Shown here: in pieces, positions 1 through 8,133 of the stretch
Layout: the number at the start of each line of letters is the position of its first letter
Numbering within the stretch: the stretch's first letter is position 1
NCBI GenBank assembly: GCA_947088675.1
Contig: CAMUHN010000016.1
Span: 1-51,905, forward strand
Direction of reading: 5' to 3'
DNA length: 51,905 nucleotides
Origin: an uncultured Roseburia sp.
GTDB taxonomy: Bacteria > Bacillota > Clostridia > Lachnospirales > Lachnospiraceae
Made by a program: the position numbers and the translations under genes
Notes under the pieces: model-generated
The model's input: the letters and a program-made list of their open reading frames with translations, nothing else
What the model was told of the DNA's origin: nothing
Databases searched by the model: none

Positions 1-1
1 C

Positions 2-88
2 GAAATCGTCAAGGATAAGCAGAGGGAAGCGGCAAAGGCGGTCTATGTATTCGTTTCTGCCCTTGGTCTTTCCCTTTTCATTGAATAA
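2..88 (+). CDS. 3' end of an unidentified gene
   Basis: An open frame runs in from the left edge and stops at TAA 86-88, giving a 28-residue tail that ends in VSALGLSLFIE. The tail has a charged start followed by a hydrophobic end. It is too short to assign to a family, and no function is claimed. It is the only plus-strand coding sign before the minus-strand surface protein. Confidence 0.35.
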   Translation, partial: EIVKDKQREAAKAVYVFVSALGLSLFIE

Positions 89-179
89 AATGACTGTTAC
101 CAAATGTGCATTTTAATTTGTTGAACTAGCCCGATGTAACAGCTTCCTCTAAATGGCTAAAATCCTCTTTGAAAGGCGT

Positions 180-213
180 AAAAAAGAGCGCTTCGATTAT
201 TTCCGAAACGCTC
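180..213 (-). terminator. Probable intrinsic terminator (minus strand)
   Basis: An inverted repeat pairs GAGCG (186-190) and TTCG with CGAA and CGCTC (209-213), with one mismatch in the stem. On the minus strand the stem is followed by six T residues (complement of 180-185). It probably ends leftward transcription coming from the surface protein gene or from a remnant between 214 and 430. Confidence 0.5.
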
Positions 214-239
214 CTTAGGAATCTGTGAATTTACACTGA

Positions 240-343
240 TTTTGTTGGACTCCGAGATGAAAATTGCATTATGGCGTATTATGATGTACCAACGCAAAAA
301 ATTTTGTTGGACTTTTGTTGGACTTCCGGTATTTTTGTTGTAC
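240..343. repeat. Short direct repeats TTTTGTTGGACT
   Basis: TTTTGTTGGACT occurs at 240-251, 302-313 and 313-324; the last two are tandem and share one T. A degenerate copy, TTTTTGTTGTAC, lies at 332-343. On the minus strand the repeats read as a short peptide of the VQQKSNKI kind, so they may be the tail of a vanished gene rather than a DNA-level repeat. No gene is otherwise seen in 89-429. Confidence 0.4.
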
Positions 344-429
344 CCAAAATCCGCATCACACGGGGCAATTTTACTCCGAATATTGAATTGTTAATCTTCT
401 AATAATACACGTTTTCTTTCTATCATTTT

Positions 430-2244
430 TCAGACATATATTTCAATCTTTCCATGAAATAGTTCCGTCCAGATCCCGTTCGAGAGAACTTTTACCGTAC
501 AACTGTTCATTCCGCTTTTCACCCCGACAGCTGTATACATATGTATGGAAAAACCGGCTGTCGCTGTCCCGTATCCCGGAAAGACAACCTGCAGGTCATC
601 TCTCGAATGGCGGCTGGCAATATTTTCCCTGCCATTGACAATTACTACAATCTTCTCTACTTCATTTTCACTTAACACCCAGCCTTCCAGACTGTCATCT
701 ACAGATGACGGCAGCGGAATCTTATCTACACAGCCTGTCAGGGAATTTTCCTCAATTAATCCGTTTTTTATAGTAGTTTCAAATCCTGCATGAAAAATTT
801 CTGTCCATACGCCTCCCGCCAAAACGCGCACTGTACATTTATTTTTTCCTTTTATCACACCGTTAGCCTTATTCAGGTCTAACGAAAAACCGGCCGTCGC
901 TGTCCCATATCCAGGAAAGACAGTCTGCAGATCATGCCTTGAATGGCGGCTGGCCGTATTTTCATGCCCATTGATTACCACTACCACTTTATCTACCAGA
1001 TTCCTGCTTAAAACCCAGCCCTCCAGACTGTCATTTTCCGGAGACAGGGACGGAATTTTATCGACACATCCTATCACATCATTCTCGTTGATCATTCCCT
1101 TTTTTATGGACGATTCGAACCTCGCCTGAAAAATCTCGGTCCATATGCCTCCCGACAATGCCCTGACCGTGCAGTTGTTTGTCCCGTTTATTACGCCATC
1201 TGCCTTATTCAGATCTAACGAGAAACCGGCTGTCGCTGTCTCATATCCGGGAAAGACAACCTGCAGATCATCCCGTGAATGACGGCCGGCTATATTTTCG
1301 TGACCATTGATATCCACCGCAATTTTTTCTACCGTATTCCCGCTTAAGACCCAGCCCCCCAGACTGTCATTTTCCGGAGACACTGACGGAACTTTATCTA
1401 CACATCCCATCAGTGCATTTTCACTGACTATTCCCTTTTTTATTGATGTTTCAAAACTTCCATGAAAAAGCTCTGTCCATATACCGTTCGACAAAGCCTT
1501 TACAACACAGCTGTTTGTTCCCTTTTTCACTCCGTCAGCTGTATTAAGATTTAAACGGTACCCGGCTGTGGCTGTTCCATATCCAGGAAAAACAACCTGC
1601 AGATCATCCCGTGAATGACGGCCGGCTATGTTTTCCTGTCCGTTGATCACCACTGCAATCTTCTCTACCGTATTCCTGCTTAAGACCCAGCCCTCCAGAT
1701 TGTCATTTAACGGTGTTGCGGAGGGCAATTTATCCACACAGCCAATCAGAGAATTTTCATAAATGATGCCTTTTTTCACTGAAGTATCAAAATTCCCGTT
1801 AAATATATCTGTGCATACTCCGCCTGACAATACCTGTACCTTACAGCTGTTCCTGCCGTATCTTACTCCGGAAGCATACGATATATCAATCGAGTAGCCG
1901 GCCTTTGCCGTATCATATCCCGGAAAGACATTTTGCAGGTCATGCCTCGAATGACGCTCTGTAATAACGGTTTCTTCCCCATTGATAACGGCTATAATCT
2001 GATCAACCGGCTTTTTGCTCAGTACCCAGCCTGCCAGACGATTATCAAGTTCAGCCGATGTAGGCAGATCATCCACGCAACCTTTCAACTGACTGTCTGT
2101 CAACATAACTTCATCATAAAAATCTCCACTCGGCTCTGACTGCAAAGCCGCACCGGCATATAATGGCGTTACTCCCGTCGCCATACTGACCAGGCATAAG
2201 GCCGCAACCATCACATACATACTTATTTTTTTTCTTCTTTTCAT
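430..2244 (-). CDS. Secreted surface protein with five ~112-residue repeats
   Basis: The 604-residue protein starts at the ATG at 2244, which has a GAAAGGGG site just upstream. A longer frame exists, but the residues before this ATG do not look like a protein N-terminus, while MKRRKKIS plus a hydrophobic stretch forms a signal peptide cut near residue 30. Five repeats follow (about 55-167, 168-279, 280-391, 392-503, 504-604). Each has GCVDK.P, GWVLS, a V.KI.V.ING strand, RHSR.DLQ.VFPGY, TATAG(Y/F) and a C.V..LS.G.WTE.F end. The GW...DV/DL...PGY pattern resembles beta-sandwich repeats in other Firmicute surface proteins (inference). Two conserved Cys per repeat could form disulfides. No sortase motif or membrane anchor is visible, so attachment is unclear. 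A glycan- or host-binding role is only a guess. Confidence 0.7.
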   Translation of the reverse strand: MKRRKKISMYVMVAALCLVSMATGVTPLYAGAALQSEPSGDFYDEVMLTDSQLKGCVDDLPTSAELDNRLAGWVLSKKPVDQIIAVINGEETVITERHSRHDLQNVFPGYDTAKAGYSIDISYASGVRYGRNSCKVQVLSGGVCTDIFNGNFDTSVKKGIIYENSLIGCVDKLPSATPLNDNLEGWVLSRNTVEKIAVVINGQENIAGRHSRDDLQVVFPGYGTATAGYRLNLNTADGVKKGTNSCVVKALSNGIWTELFHGSFETSIKKGIVSENALMGCVDKVPSVSPENDSLGGWVLSGNTVEKIAVDINGHENIAGRHSRDDLQVVFPGYETATAGFSLDLNKADGVINGTNNCTVRALSGGIWTEIFQARFESSIKKGMINENDVIGCVDKIPSLSPENDSLEGWVLSRNLVDKVVVVINGHENTASRHSRHDLQTVFPGYGTATAGFSLDLNKANGVIKGKNKCTVRVLAGGVWTEIFHAGFETTIKNGLIEENSLTGCVDKIPLPSSVDDSLEGWVLSENEVEKIVVIVNGRENIASRHSRDDLQVVFPGYGTATAGFSIHMYTAVGVKSGMNSCTVKVLSNGIWTELFHGKIEIYV

Positions 2245-2399
2245 AAAAATTCCCCTTTCTGTACTGCTGTTGCGCATCAGGTACTTTGTGGCAAGCCATT
2301 TATTGCTTTGCTGCGCGCATACACGATACCAGTATTCTGACCACCACACCTGCAGTACTGGTTCAAATAACCATTTTCTCCGTCAACAGGAAACAACCG

Positions 2400-2417
2400 A
2401 AACTATATATATAGTTT
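2400..2417. promoter_or_regulatory. 18-bp perfect palindrome at the transcription start
   Basis: AAACTATATATATAGTTT is perfectly self-complementary and lies directly after the -10 box of the surface protein promoter. The position suits a repressor operator. An AT-rich palindrome can also arise by chance, and no regulator is identified. Confidence 0.4.
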
Positions 2418-2446
2418 AATATAGCATAGAAATCCAAATAACACAA
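2418..2446 (-). promoter_or_regulatory. Sigma-A promoter of the five-repeat protein
   Basis: On the minus strand TTGTGT (2441-2446) is followed after 17 bases by TATATT (2418-2423). The start of transcription would fall in the palindrome at 2400-2417. The untranslated leader would be about 160 bases. Confidence 0.55.
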
Positions 2447-2481
2447 GCAAAACATGAGCAGGCGCAATCATTTTTTATCGC

Positions 2482-2519
2482 CACAGCCCGATCCGCCTGT
2501 ATTTTCCGATCAGGCTGTG
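2482..2519. terminator. Stem-loop after the subtilase gene
   Basis: CACAGCC (2482-2488) pairs with GGCTGTG (2513-2519). It lies about 70 bases after the stop codon of the leftward subtilase gene. There is no U-run right after the stem on either strand, so it is a weak or factor-assisted terminator at best. Confidence 0.35.
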
Positions 2520-2587
2520 CTATAAATGCCCTTTTTCATAATCATATCATCTTTTCTATGCGCTCGTCATCTGTGAATACCTGCATT

Positions 2588-4273
2588 TCACTCCCGCAGC
2601 TGCTCAAACGACCGATACACGTCCAATGTGCCATATCCCCACTCCCGATTCGGGAAAATTCTTCCCGCCGGCTGGTTTGCACCGCGAATCAGCAGGTTTT
2701 TTACGCCGGCGTTCGAAAGAAACGGCTGATTTTCCTGCACAATCGCCCATTCCAGGACCTGCGCGCAGGCGCCCGCCGTAATTGCCGCAGCCGCGCTTGT
2801 TCCGGTTATCGCAATATAGCTGCCGCGAAGACCCGGCCCGGACACATTGACTGCGGGTGCAACAAAGTCCGGTTTAATAGCTCCGGTCGTTGTATAACCC
2901 CGTCCGGAATCGGAAAAGATACTTCCGTTCGCATGGTTGTAACCGCCCACTGTGATAACCCTGGCTGCGGAGGACGGAGAAGTCAGCGTAATATCCGGAT
3001 TGGAACGCAGAAAAATCGCATTTCCCGCCGTAAAGCGCTGCAGCGGAAGCCACATATTAAAGCTGCCGGTCACAGTGTTTCTCGGATAAACACGTATTGT
3101 CCATAATCCTTTCTTCATCGCCTCAAAACGGAAAAAAATCAAAAGATTGGCCTCTTTTGCATCAATTACATAATCAATTGTAATTTTCGTTCCCTCAAAG
3201 ACAAAGCGGTGTTCCGACGAAACGCCGGCACGCACCGGAACAGTCGGAACCTGTTCCCCGGTCGGCGAAATCACCGAGACTGCATAAAGTTCCGGTGCAT
3301 CCGCCCACAATTCGACAAACAATCCGGGCATATCGTCCTCCACGCTGATCTCCACATCCTCATATTCGGTATCTTTTACAATCTGCCCCTGATAGTGATG
3401 TCTTGCATTCGCCTCATTGCCGGAAGCAACGACAACAGCCCGCTTCCTGCGCGTACAGATATAATTCAGATATGTTGTAAGCACACCGTCCAGCCCATGG
3501 CTCCCCATATTATTTCCAAGGGCAATACAAAGAACAAGCGGCATATTATTTATATAGGCAATATGGTCCAGATAGGCAACTGCTGTCATAATATCGGTCT
3601 GCTGAAACGCCAGTTCCCCGTCCGGTATAAAGAAAAAATCGCGCAAATACTGCTTTGCTCCTTTTAATTTGACAACTGCGATCTTTGCCTGCGGCGCTGC
3701 CCCGATAAAATCATTCGCAATATCCTCGCCACCGCATGCAACGCCCGCTAAATAGGTCCCATGCCCGTCCTCATCACGACTTGGCACAATCTTATAAGGA
3801 TCGTCACCGGAAAGCGCGCGGTTAATATCCTCCGTCGTATATTCGGCTCCGTAGATAAAATTTTCCGGCGCAGGCCCCTCTTTTATCGTCTGATCCCAGA
3901 TTCGAAAGATCCTGCTGTCACCATTTGAATAACGAAACAGCGGGTTCGTATAATCAATCCCAGTATCCAGAAAACCAACCAGCACATTATTCCCTTTCAA
4001 TGCAAGAGACGGCTGATCCTGCAGTCTTGTGATTCCGGACGCCTCCACCGCAGTCCTGTCTAACAGGCCATAACATTTCGGAATCGCAAGGTAGGTCTGA
4101 TTTTTCACATCAAACCTCTCCACCCCTGCTCTCGGAAAAAAATATATATCATATCCTTCCGCGATCGGCTGCGAGCACCCGCCCGACATTGACAAAAAGT
4201 TTGCTATTTCCCCGTATGGAACAATAAAATCATAATAATCCTCCGAATAAATCTGCTCTCTGCAATCAGGCAT
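2588..4273 (-). CDS. S8 family subtilase, CspC-like, no signal peptide
   Basis: This 561-residue serine peptidase has the full subtilisin triad: Asp103 in FLDTGIDY, His171 in DGHGTYLAG and Ser493 in GTSAAAAITAGA. Asn286 in VASGNEAN fits the oxyanion hole. About 200 residues are inserted between the oxyanion region and the Ser box, as in the Csp-like subtilases of Clostridia that act in germination or on surface proteins. No signal peptide is present, so it probably acts inside the cell or leaves by a non-classical route. Start: GGAGGAAAT directly before the ATG. It is divergent from the GntR operon. The triad is complete, so it should be active; the substrate is unknown. Confidence 0.85.
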   Translation of the reverse strand: MPDCREQIYSEDYYDFIVPYGEIANFLSMSGGCSQPIAEGYDIYFFPRAGVERFDVKNQTYLAIPKCYGLLDRTAVEASGITRLQDQPSLALKGNNVLVGFLDTGIDYTNPLFRYSNGDSRIFRIWDQTIKEGPAPENFIYGAEYTTEDINRALSGDDPYKIVPSRDEDGHGTYLAGVACGGEDIANDFIGAAPQAKIAVVKLKGAKQYLRDFFFIPDGELAFQQTDIMTAVAYLDHIAYINNMPLVLCIALGNNMGSHGLDGVLTTYLNYICTRRKRAVVVASGNEANARHHYQGQIVKDTEYEDVEISVEDDMPGLFVELWADAPELYAVSVISPTGEQVPTVPVRAGVSSEHRFVFEGTKITIDYVIDAKEANLLIFFRFEAMKKGLWTIRVYPRNTVTGSFNMWLPLQRFTAGNAIFLRSNPDITLTSPSSAARVITVGGYNHANGSIFSDSGRGYTTTGAIKPDFVAPAVNVSGPGLRGSYIAITGTSAAAAITAGACAQVLEWAIVQENQPFLSNAGVKNLLIRGANQPAGRIFPNREWGYGTLDVYRSFEQLRE

Positions 4274-4350
4274 ATTTCCTCCGCAATAGACTGATATCTA
4301 TACCAGTAAATGTTGTTTTCGTAAAACCTGTTACAACTTTTTATTTTTAC

Positions 4351-4379
4351 TTGACATATGTTATATACTGTTATATACT
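4351..4379 (+). promoter_or_regulatory. Promoter with tandem repeat, GntR operon
   Basis: TTGACA (4351-4356), a 17-base spacer and TATACT (4374-4379) form a near-consensus sigma-A promoter. The spacer and -10 box are built from two tandem copies of GTTATATACT (4360-4369 and 4370-4379). Such a repeat inside the core promoter is a plausible binding site for the GntR regulator encoded next, which would then repress its own operon. Confidence 0.65.
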
Positions 4380-4436
4380 GTTTATTACAAGGAACCTTAG
4401 AAATAGATAAAATAACGCATGCGACAGGAAAACAGG

Positions 4437-4811
4437 ATGAATATTATAATTAACAACTCTTCCATGGAACCGATTTATGAACAGATGATACGGCAGATCA
4501 AGGGACAGATCATGGATGGAAGTCTGAAAGAACAGGCAGCTCTCCCCTCCATACGATCTCTTGCAAACCATTTAAAGATCAGCGCTCTCACCGTAAAAAA
4601 AGCATACGACAGTCTGGAAGCGGATGGCTTTATACTTACCGTCCACGGAAAAGGCAGCTTTGTGGCGCCCGGAAACCGCAATCTTTTTGAGGAGGAACAG
4701 CGCAAAGAAGTCGAGCGGAAATTAGAAGAAGCTGTCATCACAGGAAGAAGCTGCGGTATGACAGACGATGAGATCAAAGAGGCTCTCTGCCTGATCCTGG
4801 AAGACACCTGA
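4437..4811 (+). CDS. GntR family regulator, YtrA subfamily
   Basis: This 124-residue protein has the short YtrA layout: an N-terminal winged helix-turn-helix (about residues 10-75, with PSIRSLANHLKIS and TVKKAYDSLEADGFI) and only a short C-terminal helical tail (about 80-124) for dimerisation, without the large effector domain of other GntR proteins. The ATG at 4437 is chosen because AGGA lies 7 bases upstream; the in-frame ATG at 4419 has no such site. It is followed by an ABC ATPase and a permease. YtrA regulators typically repress such operons and respond to cell-envelope antibiotics (family knowledge). Confidence 0.85.
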   Translation: MNIIINNSSMEPIYEQMIRQIKGQIMDGSLKEQAALPSIRSLANHLKISALTVKKAYDSLEADGFILTVHGKGSFVAPGNRNLFEEEQRKEVERKLEEAVITGRSCGMTDDEIKEALCLILEDT

Positions 4812-4849
4812 CCCCCATTTGAAAACTAATCTCATTTAGAAAGGAAGAA

Positions 4850-5692
4850 ATGATCATGCTGCTGCGCTTGGAACATGTACAAAAAACTTACGATACATTT
4901 GCACTCGATGTATCCATGCAGATTGAAGAGGGAAAAATTTCAGGCTTAATCGGGGCCAACGGCGCCGGAAAAAGCACGACAATTAAAGCCATCCTTGGCC
5001 TGATCCAAACAGATTCCGGCACAATCGAGCGATTCGGGAAACAGGGAAAAATGATTTCGGTGTCTGAGAAACAAAAAATCGGCACTGTATTGTCGGAAAA
5101 TACATTCAGTATGATGTTGAATGTAACGCAGATCGCCAACATATTAAATAATGTATACCCCCATTTTGAAAAGGAAATTTTTTTACGGAAATGTGAAGCA
5201 TACAAACTGCCTCTTACACAGGAACTGAAAGAATTTTCGACCGGTATGAAAGCGAAACTAAAACTGCTCTCTGCACTTTGCCACAATGCTTCGCTGCTGC
5301 TTCTGGACGAACCGACAGTCGGGCTTGACGCCATTACGCGAAATGAACTGCTAAACGAACTCCGTGCCTATATGAAAGATGACAAAGGTATTCTGATCAG
5401 CTCCCATATTTCATCCGATCTGGAGGGGTTGTGCGACGATTTATATTTTATGAAAGACGGAAAAATTGTGCTTCATGAGGATACCGATCTGCTGCTCTCA
5501 TCCTATGGGATCTTAAAAGTCAGCAAAGAGCAGTACCGAAACCTGGACCGGAAATATATACTCGCAGAACAGCAGGACGTTTACAGTACGATACTGCTGA
5601 CAAACGAACGCCAGTTTTATCTTGACAATTACCGCGATATCGTAGTGGAAAAAAGTTCGATTGATGATGTGATGCTTCTGCTTTTAAAATAA
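4850..5692 (+). CDS. ABC transporter ATP-binding protein, YtrB-like
   Basis: This 280-residue ATPase has Walker A GANGAGKST near residue 37, a variant signature FSTGMKAKLKLL, Walker B LLLLDEPTVGLD and the switch His in SSHISSDL. The signature lacks the usual LSGGQ, which is common in the YtrB/BcrA exporter branch. AAGGA lies just before the ATG; a second ATG six bases later is also possible. It sits 38 bases after the GntR gene and pairs with the permease that follows, probably as an exporter for peptides, antibiotics or lipid-linked compounds. Confidence 0.85.
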   Translation: MIMLLRLEHVQKTYDTFALDVSMQIEEGKISGLIGANGAGKSTTIKAILGLIQTDSGTIERFGKQGKMISVSEKQKIGTVLSENTFSMMLNVTQIANILNNVYPHFEKEIFLRKCEAYKLPLTQELKEFSTGMKAKLKLLSALCHNASLLLLDEPTVGLDAITRNELLNELRAYMKDDKGILISSHISSDLEGLCDDLYFMKDGKIVLHEDTDLLLSSYGILKVSKEQYRNLDRKYILAEQQDVYSTILLTNERQFYLDNYRDIVVEKSSIDDVMLLLLK

Positions 5693-5736
5693 AAAGATTG
5701 GAAAAGAAATGAAAACCCGGAAAGGAAATGAAAACT

Positions 5737-6384
5737 ATGAAAGGATTACTGTTAAAAGATTTTTATCTGACGATACAAAAAAAGAAATTCATGCTTATTA
5801 TTCTGTTTGTCGCTGGATTCCTGCTCTACACACAGCGGGAAGCGGGCATCGCGTTCGTCATCTCATATGTTTCCGTCCTGTCGATGGAGCTTGTGTTAAG
5901 CACGTTTACAGCAGATGAGTTTGACCGAAGCATTGTCTGTCTGATGACGCTTCCGGTAGACAGCAGCTTATATGTGACAGAAAAATATCTGTTTTCGTTT
6001 TTGTGCGGACTGACAGGATGTTTTTTTACCACAGCCGTATGCGCGGCGCTCTGGCCGTCTGACATCAGAGCAACGGCGGTACAGTCTGCGATCGTTTTTG
6101 TCATTCTGGTATTATTTCAGAGTATCGTACTGCCGATACAGATTAAATTCGGAAGCGAAAAGGGACGCATCGCACTGCTTATCATGGTAATCTGCGGCGT
6201 TGCCATCGTAAGTCTCTTTGACCGGATCTTCGTCGGCTTCCTGCCGGCCATTGAAACTGTAATCAACAGCGTTGCCGGCCTGCATCCGGCAGTTCTGCTG
6301 ACCGCCGTAATCGGCCTTGCACTGCTGTGCATCCTGATCTCCTGGACTGTCAGCCGAAAGATCATGGACAAAAAAAGCTATTAA
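5737..6384 (+). CDS. ABC-2 type permease of the YtrA-like operon
   Basis: The 215-residue integral membrane protein has about six hydrophobic segments and opens with MKGLLLKDFYL, a common start for this permease family. The ATG at 5737 has AAAGGAA nine bases upstream, better placed than the earlier ATG at 5728. It completes the regulator-ATPase-permease operon. It is the membrane partner of the ATPase; the substrate cannot be read from the sequence. Confidence 0.8.
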   Translation: MKGLLLKDFYLTIQKKKFMLIILFVAGFLLYTQREAGIAFVISYVSVLSMELVLSTFTADEFDRSIVCLMTLPVDSSLYVTEKYLFSFLCGLTGCFFTTAVCAALWPSDIRATAVQSAIVFVILVLFQSIVLPIQIKFGSEKGRIALLIMVICGVAIVSLFDRIFVGFLPAIETVINSVAGLHPAVLLTAVIGLALLCILISWTVSRKIMDKKSY

Positions 6385-6387
6385 ATC

Positions 6388-6415
6388 GGGCCGGGGAAAC
6401 GAAACTCCCCGGCCC
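6388..6415. terminator. Strong GC-rich stem-loop between convergent genes
   Basis: GGGCCGGGGA (6388-6397) pairs perfectly with TCCCCGGCCC (6406-6415) over an 8-base loop, four bases after the permease stop codon. The T-rich stretch lies a little away on either side, so it may act weakly in both directions between the permease and the convergent clpX-like gene. Confidence 0.55.
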
Positions 6416-6510
6416 GCCTGCTGCGAAAAACTGTCCTCCTTTTTGCTGCTCTATACAGAATGCAGACGGCCCAAAGTCTGCGCGCCCGATTTCCGATCAT
6501 TCCAGCTGCG

Positions 6511-7956
6511 TCAGGGCAGATAGCCGCACACTGCGCCTCGCATATAGATCTGCGGTCCGCCTTTGTGCTCCACGTAATCCTTTGTAATCGTCACAGAACC
6601 GATATTGTCATCTTTCGGAATCTCATACATAATATCGAGCATAAACTCTTCGATCACAGCGCGAAGCGCACGCGCCCCAACTTTCTTCTCCCTGGCCCGC
6701 TCTGCAATCGCATAGAGCGCGCCGTCCTCAAATTCCAGATTTACTTCATCCATCAAAAGCAGCTTTTTGTACTGCTTGACAATCGCATTTTTCGGCTCCT
6801 TTAAAATGCGTACAAGCGTATCCACATTCAGCGCCTCCAGTGTGAATAATATGGGCAGACGTCCCAAAAATTCGGGAATCATGCCAAATTTACGCACATC
6901 CTCCACAGTCACTTTCGATAACAGATTTTCGTCTTTTTCAAATTCGTCTTTGAGCACAGCGCCAAATCCAATCGACGATCGCTGGTTTAAACGTTCTTTT
7001 ATAATCTCGGTTAATTCCGGAAATGCACCGCCACAGATAAACAAAATATTTTTTGTGTTGACCATCGTCATCGGAACCATCGCATTTTTGCTGCTCGCAC
7101 CAACCGGGACCTCTATCTGCGCTCCTTCCAGCAGCTTTAACATCCCCTGCTGCACTGATTCGCCGCTGACGTCACGCTGGTTTGCATTGCGCTTTTTGGC
7201 GATTTTATCAATCTCATCAATAAAGATAATGCCCTGTTCCGCGCGCTCGACATCATTTCCGGCCGCGGATAAAAGCTTACTGACAACGCTCTCAATATCG
7301 TCGCCGATATACCCGGCTTCCGTAAGGGAAGTCGCATCCGTAATCGCCAGCGGGACGTCCAAAATCCTCGCCAGTGTTTTTACCATATATGTTTTGCCGC
7401 ATCCGGTCGGCCCAATCATCAGCATATTGGATTTCTCGATCTCTACATCGTCCTGTACGCGCGCCGTAATCCTTTTGTAGTGGTTGTATACGGCAACCGA
7501 CATGACTTTCTTCGCCTGCTCCTGCCCCACAATATATTCGTCTAACGCAGCTTTGATCTTGTGAGGAGCCGGGATCTTTTTCGGATCAATCGCAGGCGCT
7601 TTCTGTTCTTTCTTTTTTTTCTTCTTGAGCCGATGGCTGTTCGTCACCATGCCCTGCAGATCGGACAGATTGATCATACTGATGTTCGGCATTTTGTTTC
7701 CCATTGGAAAACCCATCATATCTTCCATTGAAAAACCGGTTCCGTTCATACTGTCAAATGTTTTCTGCATACAGTCCCGGCATATGGAGATATTGTTGGG
7801 AATACGTATCATCTTACCTGCCACATGCTCCGGACGCCTGCAGATATAGCAGATATCCTCATATTCATTTTCGTTCTCTCTGTTTTCGACTTTTTCGATC
7901 TCGTCTTTTGTATCCTTTTTTGGTTCGTCTTCTGTTATTTCCCTAAAATCATTCAT
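6511..7956 (-). CDS. clpX: ClpX-like AAA+ unfoldase with zinc finger
   Basis: This 481-residue protein has a ClpX zinc-binding domain (C36-x2-C39 and C59-x2-C62), Walker A GPTGCGKT at 182-189, Walker B IIFIDEID at 243-250 and the C-terminal small domain with the RALRAVIEEFMLDI helix. ClpX feeds unfolded proteins into ClpP. It is longer than the usual roughly 420 residues: about 30 acidic residues precede the zinc finger, and a Met/Gly-rich linker with a KKKKKK run (about 70-125) joins it to the AAA+ core. These additions and the lack of a neighbouring clpP or tig suggest a ClpX paralogue. Start at 7956 chosen for GGAGGGC five bases upstream. Confidence 0.85.
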   Translation of the reverse strand: MNDFREITEDEPKKDTKDEIEKVENRENENEYEDICYICRRPEHVAGKMIRIPNNISICRDCMQKTFDSMNGTGFSMEDMMGFPMGNKMPNISMINLSDLQGMVTNSHRLKKKKKKEQKAPAIDPKKIPAPHKIKAALDEYIVGQEQAKKVMSVAVYNHYKRITARVQDDVEIEKSNMLMIGPTGCGKTYMVKTLARILDVPLAITDATSLTEAGYIGDDIESVVSKLLSAAGNDVERAEQGIIFIDEIDKIAKKRNANQRDVSGESVQQGMLKLLEGAQIEVPVGASSKNAMVPMTMVNTKNILFICGGAFPELTEIIKERLNQRSSIGFGAVLKDEFEKDENLLSKVTVEDVRKFGMIPEFLGRLPILFTLEALNVDTLVRILKEPKNAIVKQYKKLLLMDEVNLEFEDGALYAIAERAREKKVGARALRAVIEEFMLDIMYEIPKDDNIGSVTITKDYVEHKGGPQIYMRGAVCGYLP

Positions 7957-7986
7957 TGCGCCCTCCATACCGGACTTTCTGCTATT

Positions 7987-8015
7987 ATAATAGTTGTGTC
8001 CCGACAGATTGTAAA
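7987..8015 (-). promoter_or_regulatory. Promoter of the clpX-like gene
   Basis: On the minus strand TTTACA (8010-8015) is followed after 17 bases by TATTAT (7987-7992); an overlapping TATAAT lies at 7984-7989. The site is about 30 bases before the start codon. Confidence 0.5.
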
Positions 8016-8101
8016 CAATACTCTAAAATCAGGTTTTTATTTTTCATTATAATCGAAACAACATGGAATCACAAGGGCTTTCGAAAAATTTTATAATAGG
8101 A

Positions 8102-8130
8102 AAGCGGGAATGCTTTCCGCATCCCCGCTT
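8102..8130 (-). terminator. Terminator stem-loop of the lipoprotein gene
   Basis: AAGCGGG and ATGC pair with GCAT and CCCGCTT around a TTTCC loop, with one mismatch. It lies right after the stop codon of the leftward lipoprotein gene; an A/T-rich stretch follows on the minus strand. Confidence 0.5.
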
Positions 8131-8133
8131 CGA

